Part shown: in pieces, positions 1 through 5,139 of the stretch | How the letters are laid out: the number at the start of each line of letters is the position of its first letter | Numbering within the stretch: the stretch's first letter is position 1 | Source of the DNA: an uncultured Muribaculaceae bacterium | GTDB taxonomy: Bacteria > Bacteroidota > Bacteroidia > Bacteroidales > Muribaculaceae | Direction of reading: 5' to 3' | Assembly: GCA_905207535.1 (NCBI GenBank) | Contig: CAJLLX010000112.1 | Coordinates: forward strand, 1 to 5,880 | Length of the DNA: 5,880 bases | The notes under the pieces: generated by a model | The model's database searches: none | Told to the model about the DNA's origin: nothing | What the model saw: only the letters and a program-made list of their open reading frames with translations | Position numbers and translations under genes: made by a program

Positions 1-8
1 GAAAATTA

Positions 9-64
9 GCGGGCCGGCTTGCGCGGCGCCGGTATCGGGGCCCGCAACAGAGTGAAGCCTTTTT
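9..64 (+). terminator. Possible terminator of an upstream gene outside the window
   Basis: A GC-rich inverted repeat pairs GCGGGCC at 9-15 with GGCCCGC at 39-45. The interior (16-38) is also GC-rich and can form a smaller inner stem (GGC 16-18 with GCC 28-30). A five-T run lies at 60-64, but about 15 bases after the stem, which is further than in a classical intrinsic terminator. It could equally be a structured 3' end of the preceding gene or a repeat-type hairpin. Confidence 0.35.
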
Positions 65-70
65 ATCCTA

Positions 71-90
71 ATATTAACATATATTAACAC
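71..90 (+). repeat. Two-copy 10-bp direct repeat, candidate activator site
   Basis: ATATTAACAT (71-80) is followed immediately by ATATTAACAC (81-90), so a 9-base word recurs with a 10-bp period, about one helical turn. The repeat lies roughly 45 to 64 bases upstream of the transcription start predicted from the TAACTTTG box at 122-129, where an activator would contact polymerase. The arrangement is seen in the sequence; the regulatory role is inference. AT-rich chance repetition is possible. Confidence 0.35.
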
Positions 91-121
91 GATAAAAGGC
101 GCCATTTTTAACCAATTTTGA

Positions 122-129
122 TAACTTTG
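122..129 (+). promoter_or_regulatory. Bacteroidota-type -7 box upstream of the secreted-protein gene
   Basis: TAACTTTG matches the Bacteroidota primary sigma -7 consensus TAnnTTTG. It predicts transcription starting near 134-136 and a 5' leader of about 36 bases before the ATG at 171. No TTTG is found 19-21 bases upstream (the interval around 97-103 is AAAGGCG-like), so the -33 element is poor. That fits a weak or activator-dependent promoter. The leader has no Shine-Dalgarno site and is A-rich just before the start codon, as is usual in this phylum. Confidence 0.5.
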
Positions 130-170
130 CACGATAAATCACCATAATCTAATTCCTATAAAAAAATATT

Positions 171-2846
171 ATGAAAAATAGCTACTTCATGGGATGTCTG
201 CTCCTTGCGGCAGCAGCAGTGCCGACGATGCAGGCCGAGGTGACATACAAATGTACGGCCGGCAAGAATTTCGGCGAAGGAGAGGGCATCGACAAGATGT
301 TTGACGGCCGACTCGACACAAAGTATTGTGGCAACGGCGGCGATGACTGCTGGGCTCTTGTAGAGGCTTCGGAGGCTGTCTATGTCCGTGCATACGAGAC
401 AACTACCGCCAACGACAATAGGGAAAGCAATGGCCGTTGTCCCCGTCACTGGGCACTGTACGGCACTAACGATCCGGATGTGGCCAAGGACGCCTCTTCC
501 GCCGGTTGGGTGACGCTCTCAGACCTTGACAATAATCCCTATCCTGCCGACCTGATCCCGAAGGAAAACTTCTACAATCAGCGCTTTTACTGCGACAGGA
601 GCACTGTAGGCACTGCCTACAAGTATTTCAAGGTGCATATCAAGGCCGGTGATAGTCCTCTGCAGCTGTCGGAGTTTAAAATCCTGGGCGAGACCAAAGA
701 GATTGTCACCTACGACTGGGTGAAAGAACTTTCGGCCGACGGCTCGGACAAGGCTGTAGACTGGAGCCTGAAGCAGAAATGGGAAGGCGGCGATTTGGCC
801 GGGAAATCGCTTGTCATCAAAGCCAGCGACGATCAGCCACACTATGTGATAAAGTACTCGTTTACAACCCACGACGACAACGCTTTCGCCGACCGCGCTC
901 CCAAGACATGGAAGCTGGAGGGATCGAACGACCTGAACGAATGGCAGACAATCGACGAAGTGACCGATGGCAAAATTGCCAACGAACGAGTGAAAACGTT
1001 CGATTTCATCCCGAGCAATCCCGAGTTCGCATGCAAATATCTGCGTCTGACGCTCGTCGCGATGAAGGGCACCGGCTGGAGCCAGGTGAACGAATTCCAC
1101 GTGATAGCTGCAGAGGCCGGACACGTGCACGATTGGGAAGTGACCGAGAAAAAAGAGCCCACATGCGTTGAGCCCGGCAGCGACATACGCACCTGCAAGA
1201 CTTGCGGAGCGCAGATTATCAAACATGACCTCCCTGCAACCGGAGTGCATAAGTATACCGAGAACCACGGCCACGGCCACAATCATTGCAGCATGTGCGG
1301 ACGCCCCGATCCGAATTACATGACAGCTAAGGATGATGTGTATGAGCCAACCAATGCCGACCAGTTCATCTGGCTTGGCGAAATGCTGCAGTACAACGAG
1401 CCGGTCAACGCTATCCGCCTCACTAAGGATGTGGATCTTACAGGCTTCACCGGCTTCGGCAATGGCGAATATGCAGTGCCCTTCAAAGGCGAGTTCGACG
1501 GCCGCGGTCACCGTCTGAGCAACCTGAAGATTGAGACAAGCGAGAAGAATACGGGCCTCTTCGGCAGAGTGGAAGACGCCAACATCCACGATCTCGGCAT
1601 CGAGGGCGCGGATGTCAAGTCGGACCGACCGAATGTAGGCATAGTGGCCGGTAATGCGAATAACAGCACTATCAACCGCGTGGCAGTGATCGGCGGCTCG
1701 AAGGCCAACGGCTACGACCACGTTGGCGCTATCGTCGGCAACACCGAGGGGAGCACCACTGTAAGCAACTGTCTGTCGGACGCTACAGTGCACTCCACCA
1801 ATTACCAGGCCGGAGGCCTTATCGGCACCACCAACGGCCTGACGCTTGAAAAGTGCCTCTTCACCGGTCAGGTGCTCAACGACGTTATGAACGTGGGTGG
1901 TCTGGTGGCTCTTCTTGACAGCGAAAACAGTCCGACAGAAATCCGCAACAACATCTCGGCAGCCACCCTGCTGAAAGCGAATGCAGGTGCCCTTAAGCCG
2001 ATCATCATCACCGCCAATCGCAAGGCTACATATAAGAACAACCGCGTTGCTGCCAGCCAGCTCTATCAGGAAGGCGAAAAAGAGGCTGAAACAAAGGTGT
2101 GGACTCTGCCCAACGACGAGCATGGCCTGACAACCGCCGACCGCGACATGAAGTGTCTGAGCTTCTACTCCAACACGATGGAGTGGGACATGGAGAAAGA
2201 TTGGAAATTCGTCGAGGCCGGTCAGTATCCCGTGCTCGCATGGATGGAAGGTGAAGCCGGAAGCCAGACGGTAAGCGTACCCGAATACCTTTTCGCCACA
2301 GTTGTCACCGAAGCCGAGGTAACTATCCCCGAGGGCGTGGATGTGTACATTGTGAAGGTTAATGAGAATAGCGCTCCCGCAGCAGCGGCCAATCGTGCTC
2401 CGATCCATGATGCAAACCTCGAGCTCGTGGCTCTGACCGGCGTCATTCCTGCCAATACACCTGTGCTGATAAGGGCAAGAGAAGGCGAATACAAGTTTAA
2501 TCATCATGTGGAATATGGTCGCGAGGTAGGTGAGAATCACCTCGCCGTAGCCGGCGAAAATGAGATAGCCGACGGAAAATACTTCACTATCGGTCTGAAG
2601 GACAAGATTGTGGGCTTCCGTAAAGTGGCTGAAGGCGTGACTCTCCCCGCTGGCAGCGTCTACCTCAGCGCTCCCAATGCCTCCAAGGAGTTCTACCCCC
2701 TCTTCGACCTCACCGACACCGGAGTTGAGTCGGTAGCAGCCGACTCCGATGAGTCCGAAATCATTTACAACCTTGCCGGCCAGCGCCTCAACGGCAAGCA
2801 GAAAGGCATCATCATCGTCAACGGCAAGAAAGTGCTCAATAAGTAA
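171..2846 (+). CDS. Secreted modular surface protein: two F5/8 type C-like domains, Cys/His-rich segment, GLUG repeats, C-terminal sorting-like tail
   Basis: The 891-residue product begins with a signal peptide (about 1-22, hydrophobic LLLAAAAV, likely cleaved after MQA). Residues about 24-174 and 180-314 each resemble a discoidin/F5/8 type C beta-sandwich: the first has FDGRLDTKY, WALYGTNDP and a closing LQLSEFKILGE; the second has WKLEGSNDLNEW and YLRLTLVA...VNEFHVI. Residues 318-383 are rich in Cys and His (C332, C342, C345, C373, C376 and eight His). Residues about 455-585 hold GLUG-type repeats (GLFGRV, VGIVAGN, VGAIVGN, AGGLIGT, VGGLVAL), expected to form a beta-helix. A beta-rich region (about 700-848) precedes the tail YNLAGQRL...KGIIIVNGKKVLNK (866-891), similar to shortened type IX secretion-like C-terminal signals. 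No catalytic motif is visible, so a glycan- or host-binding surface protein is inferred; ligand unknown. It appears monocistronic, with a terminator at 2927-2967. Confidence 0.9.
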   Translation: MKNSYFMGCLLLAAAAVPTMQAEVTYKCTAGKNFGEGEGIDKMFDGRLDTKYCGNGGDDCWALVEASEAVYVRAYETTTANDNRESNGRCPRHWALYGTNDPDVAKDASSAGWVTLSDLDNNPYPADLIPKENFYNQRFYCDRSTVGTAYKYFKVHIKAGDSPLQLSEFKILGETKEIVTYDWVKELSADGSDKAVDWSLKQKWEGGDLAGKSLVIKASDDQPHYVIKYSFTTHDDNAFADRAPKTWKLEGSNDLNEWQTIDEVTDGKIANERVKTFDFIPSNPEFACKYLRLTLVAMKGTGWSQVNEFHVIAAEAGHVHDWEVTEKKEPTCVEPGSDIRTCKTCGAQIIKHDLPATGVHKYTENHGHGHNHCSMCGRPDPNYMTAKDDVYEPTNADQFIWLGEMLQYNEPVNAIRLTKDVDLTGFTGFGNGEYAVPFKGEFDGRGHRLSNLKIETSEKNTGLFGRVEDANIHDLGIEGADVKSDRPNVGIVAGNANNSTINRVAVIGGSKANGYDHVGAIVGNTEGSTTVSNCLSDATVHSTNYQAGGLIGTTNGLTLEKCLFTGQVLNDVMNVGGLVALLDSENSPTEIRNNISAATLLKANAGALKPIIITANRKATYKNNRVAASQLYQEGEKEAETKVWTLPNDEHGLTTADRDMKCLSFYSNTMEWDMEKDWKFVEAGQYPVLAWMEGEAGSQTVSVPEYLFATVVTEAEVTIPEGVDVYIVKVNENSAPAAAANRAPIHDANLELVALTGVIPANTPVLIRAREGEYKFNHHVEYGREVGENHLAVAGENEIADGKYFTIGLKDKIVGFRKVAEGVTLPAGSVYLSAPNASKEFYPLFDLTDTGVESVAADSDESEIIYNLAGQRLNGKQKGIIIVNGKKVLNK

Positions 2847-2900
2847 GCCGGAAAGCGTGCCCGGCAAGTAAAAATAGTGCTGAGCAAGTAAAATCCGTGC
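2832..2900 (+). repeat. Degenerate repeat of the gene's last 15 bases past its stop codon
   Basis: The final five codons of the secreted-protein gene have the form GTGCnnnnnAAGTAA (2832-2846, ending in the stop codon). The same pattern returns at 2857-2871 and 2877-2891, and a fourth partial copy (GTGC only) starts at 2897. Spacing is 25, 20 and 20 bases. The second copy is out of frame with the gene and the third is in frame. It may be decayed tandem duplication of the C-terminal coding end, or chance in a short interval. Confidence 0.4.
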
Positions 2901-2926
2901 TTCGGTACCCGATATTTTAAAGCATA

Positions 2927-2967
2927 TGCGCCGACGGGAGCAACCCTCTCGCCGGCGCAGCTTTTTT
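2927..2967 (+). terminator. Intrinsic terminator of the secreted-protein gene
   Basis: TGCGCCG (2927-2933) pairs perfectly with CGGCGCA (2953-2959). After one A/C mismatch the stem continues with CGGGAG (2935-2940) against CTCTCG (2946-2951, one G-T wobble), closing a five-base loop CAACC. Six T residues follow at 2962-2967. This is a strong classical terminator 80 bases past the stop codon. Confidence 0.85.
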
Positions 2968-3064
2968 GTGGGGGACCGGCGAAGCGATGCCGGCGCGGGA
3001 GGGGGATATTGGGGAATTTTTGGTTAAAAAGTGTAAACAAAGCTTATTCTTAGCGAATTATGAG

Positions 3065-3072
3065 TATATTTG
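3065..3072 (+). promoter_or_regulatory. Candidate -7 box of an intergenic transcript
   Basis: TATATTTG matches TAnnTTTG exactly and predicts transcription starting at about 3077-3079. No TTTG occurs at the expected 19-21-base distance upstream, so the -33 side is unsupported. Its value comes from position: the predicted start coincides with the 5' edge of the long imperfect hairpin at 3078-3146. Confidence 0.4.
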
Positions 3073-3077
3073 TCGTG

Positions 3078-3146
3078 GAAACTGAAATATGTCCCTTTCC
3101 TTCCGGTGCCTCAGAGGCAAAGGAGGGAAGGGCGTGTGGATGTTTC
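3078..3146 (+). ncRNA. Long imperfect hairpin, candidate structured RNA of unknown function
   Basis: Nested pairings are visible: GAAAC (3078-3082) with GTTTC (3142-3146); CCCTT (3093-3097) with AAGGG (3128-3132); CCTTCC (3099-3104) with GGAGGG (3122-3127, one wobble); and TGCCT (3107-3111) with AGGCA (3115-3119) around a CAG loop. The inner 40 bases form a nearly continuous rod with a single bulged T (3098) and a GG/AA internal loop; the outer arm is weak between 3083 and 3092. No open frame explains it. The predicted start from the box at 3065-3072 falls on its first paired base. I do not recognise it as SRP RNA, 6S RNA or a known riboswitch. A clear terminator does not follow directly (only TTTTT at 3162-3166), so the 3' end is uncertain. 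It could also be a DNA-level repeat or part of a longer leader. Confidence 0.35.
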
Positions 3147-3226
3147 TAAGGATTAAACAAGTTTTTCATAGTATTTGCAAAAAAACTAAAGGTGTCTGAT
3201 GCTCGTGAGAGTCAAAAGACATTACA

Positions 3227-3260
3227 TTTGGATTTGGTTGAAATAGAAAATTTATATTTG
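3227..3260 (+). promoter_or_regulatory. Promoter of the short 3266-3344 transcript unit
   Basis: TATATTTG (3253-3260) is an exact -7 box. TTTG at 3227-3230 lies 22 bases upstream, one base beyond the usual 19-21 spacing, and an alternative TTTG sits at 3233-3236 with a too-short 16-base gap. The predicted start is about 3266. There is no convincing protein gene directly downstream, but a strong terminator-like hairpin ends about 75 bases later. Confidence 0.55.
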
Positions 3261-3265
3261 CAGTG

Positions 3266-3344
3266 AAAATGGGACTCGTCGCGATGACGCCAACCTGTTT
3301 GCCATGCCGCCCGGTGCTTGCATCGCGTGGCATGGATTTTTTTT
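3266..3344 (+). ncRNA. Candidate small RNA or attenuated leader with competing folds
   Basis: A good promoter box (3253-3260) and a strong terminator-like hairpin (3302-3335 plus eight T) bracket about 79 bases. The 5' part can form a small hairpin, CGTC (3277-3280) with GACG (3286-3289). CGCGATG (3280-3286) is also perfectly complementary to CATCGCG (3321-3327), the 3' side of the terminator's upper stem, so three mutually exclusive pairings exist. That is the layout of a transcription attenuator, though it would also suit a free-standing small RNA. A frame stays open across it from GTG 3263 or ATG 3269 to TAG 3521-3523, but that frame runs through both the hairpin and the next gene's promoter and looks unlike a protein. 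Family and function are not recognised. Confidence 0.45.
3302..3344 (+). terminator. Intrinsic terminator of the intergenic short transcript
   Basis: CCATGCC (3302-3308) pairs with GGCATGG (3329-3335) in a perfect 7-bp lower stem. It continues through a G-T wobble and one C-G pair, a C/C mismatch, then CGGTG (3312-3316) with CATCG (3321-3325), closing the tetraloop CTTG. Eight consecutive T follow at 3337-3344. The structure is strong and classical. No convincing coding gene ends before it, which is why a noncoding transcript is proposed. Confidence 0.75.
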
Positions 3345-3465
3345 ATGCTGCGACTGCCCGAAATCTGAATACGCCTGAAATTATCGCATCCGGAGATGGT
3401 TTTCCCCGATTTCGTCCCCGCCTTGGCTCTTGGATGGAAAATTATTTACGAAATAGGGGCGGAGA

Positions 3466-3498
3466 TTTGGAAAAGGGATCGAAAAAGTGCTATATTTG
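3466..3498 (+). promoter_or_regulatory. Promoter of the NfeD-QmcA pair
   Basis: TTTG (3466-3469) and TATATTTG (3491-3498) are separated by exactly 21 bases, an excellent Bacteroidota -33/-7 pair. Transcription is predicted near 3503-3505, leaving a leader of about 22 bases before ATG 3526. The box lies inside the reading frame upstream of that ATG, so the alternative GTG at 3487 cannot be the start of a transcript made here. Confidence 0.75.
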
Positions 3499-3525
3499 GG
3501 AAGACAATTTAAGATTGAGATAGCT

Positions 3526-3978
3526 ATGTCGCTTTGGATTGTATGGATAAGCCTGGCAGCGGTGCTGCTGATAGTGGAGGTGTTCACGCAGATGGTGTGG
3601 ACGCTGTGCCTGGCCATAGGTTGTGCGGCCGCGATGGTGGCTTCGCTGCTCGGGGTAGCGCTCGAGTGGCAGCTGATACTGCTCGGAGCCGTGGCCGTGG
3701 TGGCTTATATAGTGCTGGTGCCGTATGCGAAGCGTTGGCACGAGCGTGCAGTGGCGCGCGAAGGGCACAAGGCCCGCACGGGGATGGATGCGCTGCTTGG
3801 TCGTCGCGCTATAGTGACGGAGCCTATCATGCCCGGCGAAAAGGGGCGTGCCCGCATCGACGGCGATTCATGGCAGGTGGTGGCTCCCGGCGAGCCGTAT
3901 GCCGTGCCTGTCGGCGCCGAGGTGATAGTGACCGACTACGAATCGATAGTGCTGGCCGTCACATTGCCAAAGAAATAA
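3526..3978 (+). CDS. nfeD: NfeD-family short membrane protein (NfeD1b/YbbK type)
   Basis: The 150-residue protein is an integral inner-membrane partner of SPFH proteins. About residues 2-20, 24-43 and 47-66 are three closely spaced hydrophobic segments; after a basic linker (KRWHERAVAREGHKAR, 69-84), residues 85-147 form the small OB-fold NfeD C-terminal domain, with GMDALLGRRAIV, GRARIDGDSWQV and VPVGAEVIVTDYESIVLAV. There is no serine-protease (ClpP-like) domain, so this is the short class, and length is typical. ATG 3526 is chosen because a GTG 13 codons earlier would place the promoter box (3491-3498) inside the gene. The SPFH gene follows 100 bases downstream on the same strand, the classical NfeD-stomatin arrangement, so both are likely cotranscribed. 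Its TAA stop overlaps the first unit of a heptad repeat array. Confidence 0.9.
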   Translation: MSLWIVWISLAAVLLIVEVFTQMVWTLCLAIGCAAAMVASLLGVALEWQLILLGAVAVVAYIVLVPYAKRWHERAVAREGHKARTGMDALLGRRAIVTEPIMPGEKGRARIDGDSWQVVAPGEPYAVPVGAEVIVTDYESIVLAVTLPKK

Positions 3979-4044
3979 TGCGCAATGCGCAATGCGTAAT
4001 GCGTAATGCGTAATGCATAATTACGAATTAGGAATTACGAATTA
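3977..4044 (+). repeat. 7-bp tandem repeat array between the NfeD and SPFH genes
   Basis: Nine heptads run without a phase break and are followed by a partial unit (AATTA, 4040-4044). The first six are AATGCGC twice, AATGCGT three times and AATGCAT once (3977-4018). The next three are AATTACG, AATTAGG and AATTACG (4019-4039). The array starts on the last two bases of the upstream stop codon. Its second half can fold into small TAATT/AATTA hairpins. From memory, similar short AT-rich heptad strings occur between genes in other Bacteroidales, which I cannot verify here. It fills most of the spacer, and no good TAnnTTTG box or terminator is seen before the next start. Confidence 0.85.
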
Positions 4045-4078
4045 AATAGAGTCATTTAATTCTCAATAGTTTAAAGCT

Positions 4079-5056
4079 ATGTTAACTTACATTCTTGCGG
4101 CCATAATAGTGCTGCTTGCCATCGCCATCATTTCGGCGGGAGTGAAGGTGGTGCCTCAGTCGGAAACGCGTGTGATAGAGCGCCTTGGGCGCTTCCACAG
4201 TGTGCTCAATCCGGGACTGAATTTCATCATCCCGTTTATCGACAAACCGAAGACCATCTACACTCGTCGGGTGGAGAACGGCCTCAACGGCCGCCATGTG
4301 GTGCGCACCACGGCCACTACGGTGATCGACCTCCGCGAGCAGGTCTACGACTTCCCCTCGCAGCAGGTGATCACCCGCGATAATGTGACCACCGAGATCA
4401 ACGCGCTGCTCTATTTCCAGATCACCGACCCTAAGAAGGCGGTGTATGAGATCGACAACCTGCCCAACGCCATCGAGAAGCTCACACAGACCTCGCTGCG
4501 CAATGTGATCGGCGAACTGGAGCTCGACGAGACGCTCACCAGCCGCGACACCATCAACAGCCGTCTGCAAAACATCCTCGACGACGCCACCAACAAGTGG
4601 GGCGTGAAGGTGAACCGCGTGGAACTTCAGGACATCACCCCTCCGCAGTCGGTGCGCGTGGCCATGGAGAAGCAGATGCAGGCCGAGCGCAACCGCCGTG
4701 CCGAGATCCTCAACGCCGAGGGCGAGAAGCAGAGCCTTATCCTGCGCTCTGAGGGCGAAAAGGCCTCGAAAATCAACCAGGCCGAGGCCCGCAAGCAGTC
4801 GGAGATACTTCGCGCCGAGGGCGAGGCCAAGGCCATCATCCTCAACGCCCAGGCCGAGGCCGACGCCATCCTGCGCGTGGCCGAGGCCGTGCGCTCGGGC
4901 AACACCGACCCCGCCACCTACATGCTGGCGATGAAATACATCGAAGCGCTCCGCGAGATGACCTCGGGCAAAGACAACAAGACAGTCTTCATGCCCTACG
5001 AGGCGTCGTCGGTGCTGTCGTCGATCGGATCTATAAAGAATCTCTTCGATAAATAA
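4079..5056 (+). CDS. qmcA: SPFH/band 7 (stomatin-like) membrane scaffold protein, QmcA type
   Basis: The 325-residue protein closely follows the E. coli QmcA plan: an N-terminal membrane segment (about 3-20), then GVKVVPQSETRVIERLGRF (21-39), NPGLNFIIPFIDK (44-56), PSQQVITRDNV (93-103), LRNVIGELELDETLTSRDTINSRL (140-163) and the WGVKVNRVELQDI segment (174-186). An Ala/Glu/Arg-rich coiled coil spans about 193-271 with repeated AEGE motifs, followed by a conserved C-terminal FMPYEAS...SSIGSI (304-319). Compared with QmcA it carries about 20 extra residues around 57-90 (GLNGRHVVRTTATTVIDLREQVYDF), which I believe is usual in Bacteroidota homologues. Such proteins oligomerise at the inner membrane, organise microdomains and can modulate membrane proteases. 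ATG 4079 is the only start that keeps the membrane segment intact. It is likely read from the promoter at 3466-3498 and ends at the terminator 5069-5113. Confidence 0.95.
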   Translation: MLTYILAAIIVLLAIAIISAGVKVVPQSETRVIERLGRFHSVLNPGLNFIIPFIDKPKTIYTRRVENGLNGRHVVRTTATTVIDLREQVYDFPSQQVITRDNVTTEINALLYFQITDPKKAVYEIDNLPNAIEKLTQTSLRNVIGELELDETLTSRDTINSRLQNILDDATNKWGVKVNRVELQDITPPQSVRVAMEKQMQAERNRRAEILNAEGEKQSLILRSEGEKASKINQAEARKQSEILRAEGEAKAIILNAQAEADAILRVAEAVRSGNTDPATYMLAMKYIEALREMTSGKDNKTVFMPYEASSVLSSIGSIKNLFDK

Positions 5057-5068
5057 CCCTCCGAGAGA

Positions 5069-5113
5069 CACAAAAAAAATCGGCTGCAGCTTGTGCGGCC
5101 GATTTTTTTTGTG
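5069..5113. terminator. Bidirectional terminator between convergent genes
   Basis: A perfect 16-bp inverted repeat pairs 5069-5084 (CAC, eight A, TCGGC) with 5098-5113 (GCCGA, eight T, GTG). The stem extends inward by a T-G wobble and three pairs (5086-5088 with 5094-5096) to a five-base loop. A-tract on one side and T-tract on the other make it work in both directions. It lies 13 bases after the SPFH stop codon and 26 bases before the GH76 stop codon, so it can serve both. Confidence 0.9.
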
Positions 5114-5139
5114 GGTAGAGTTGAGAATTTAGAGGAGTT

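Noticed and set aside
519..2867. A 782-codon open frame on the minus strand opposite the secreted-protein gene
   Set aside because: It lies almost wholly within the better supported plus-strand gene, has no recognisable domain, no promoter or sensible start context, and reads as the low-complexity mirror of the sense codons. Codon bias of the sense gene can keep it open.
2765..3040. A 91-codon minus-strand frame spanning the end of the secreted-protein gene and its terminator
   Set aside because: It overlaps the sense C-terminal tail and the terminator hairpin and has no recognisable features.
3160..3187. AGTTTTT/AAAAACT inverted repeat as a terminator
   Set aside because: The stem is only A-T pairs with one G-C, has a 14-base loop and no T-run after it; too weak to call.
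3359..3414. CGAAATC (3359-3365) and GATTTCG (3408-3414) as an operator or recombination site
   Set aside because: Seven bases of inverted repeat separated by 42 bases is expected by chance at this scale, and no related copy or recombinase gene is nearby.
3263..3523. An 86-codon open frame (GTG 3263 or ATG 3269) ending two bases before the NfeD start
   Set aside because: Tempting because of the near-coupled stop and start, but it runs straight through the strong terminator at 3302-3344 and the NfeD promoter at 3466-3498, the ATG would be nearly leaderless, and the sequence shows no domain or protein-like composition.
4082..5071. A 329-codon open frame on the minus strand opposite the SPFH gene
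   Set aside because: It mirrors a highly conserved QmcA-type gene in sense orientation; the product is His/Leu/Gly/Val-rich and resembles no family. It is a by-product of GC-rich third positions, especially over the coiled-coil region.
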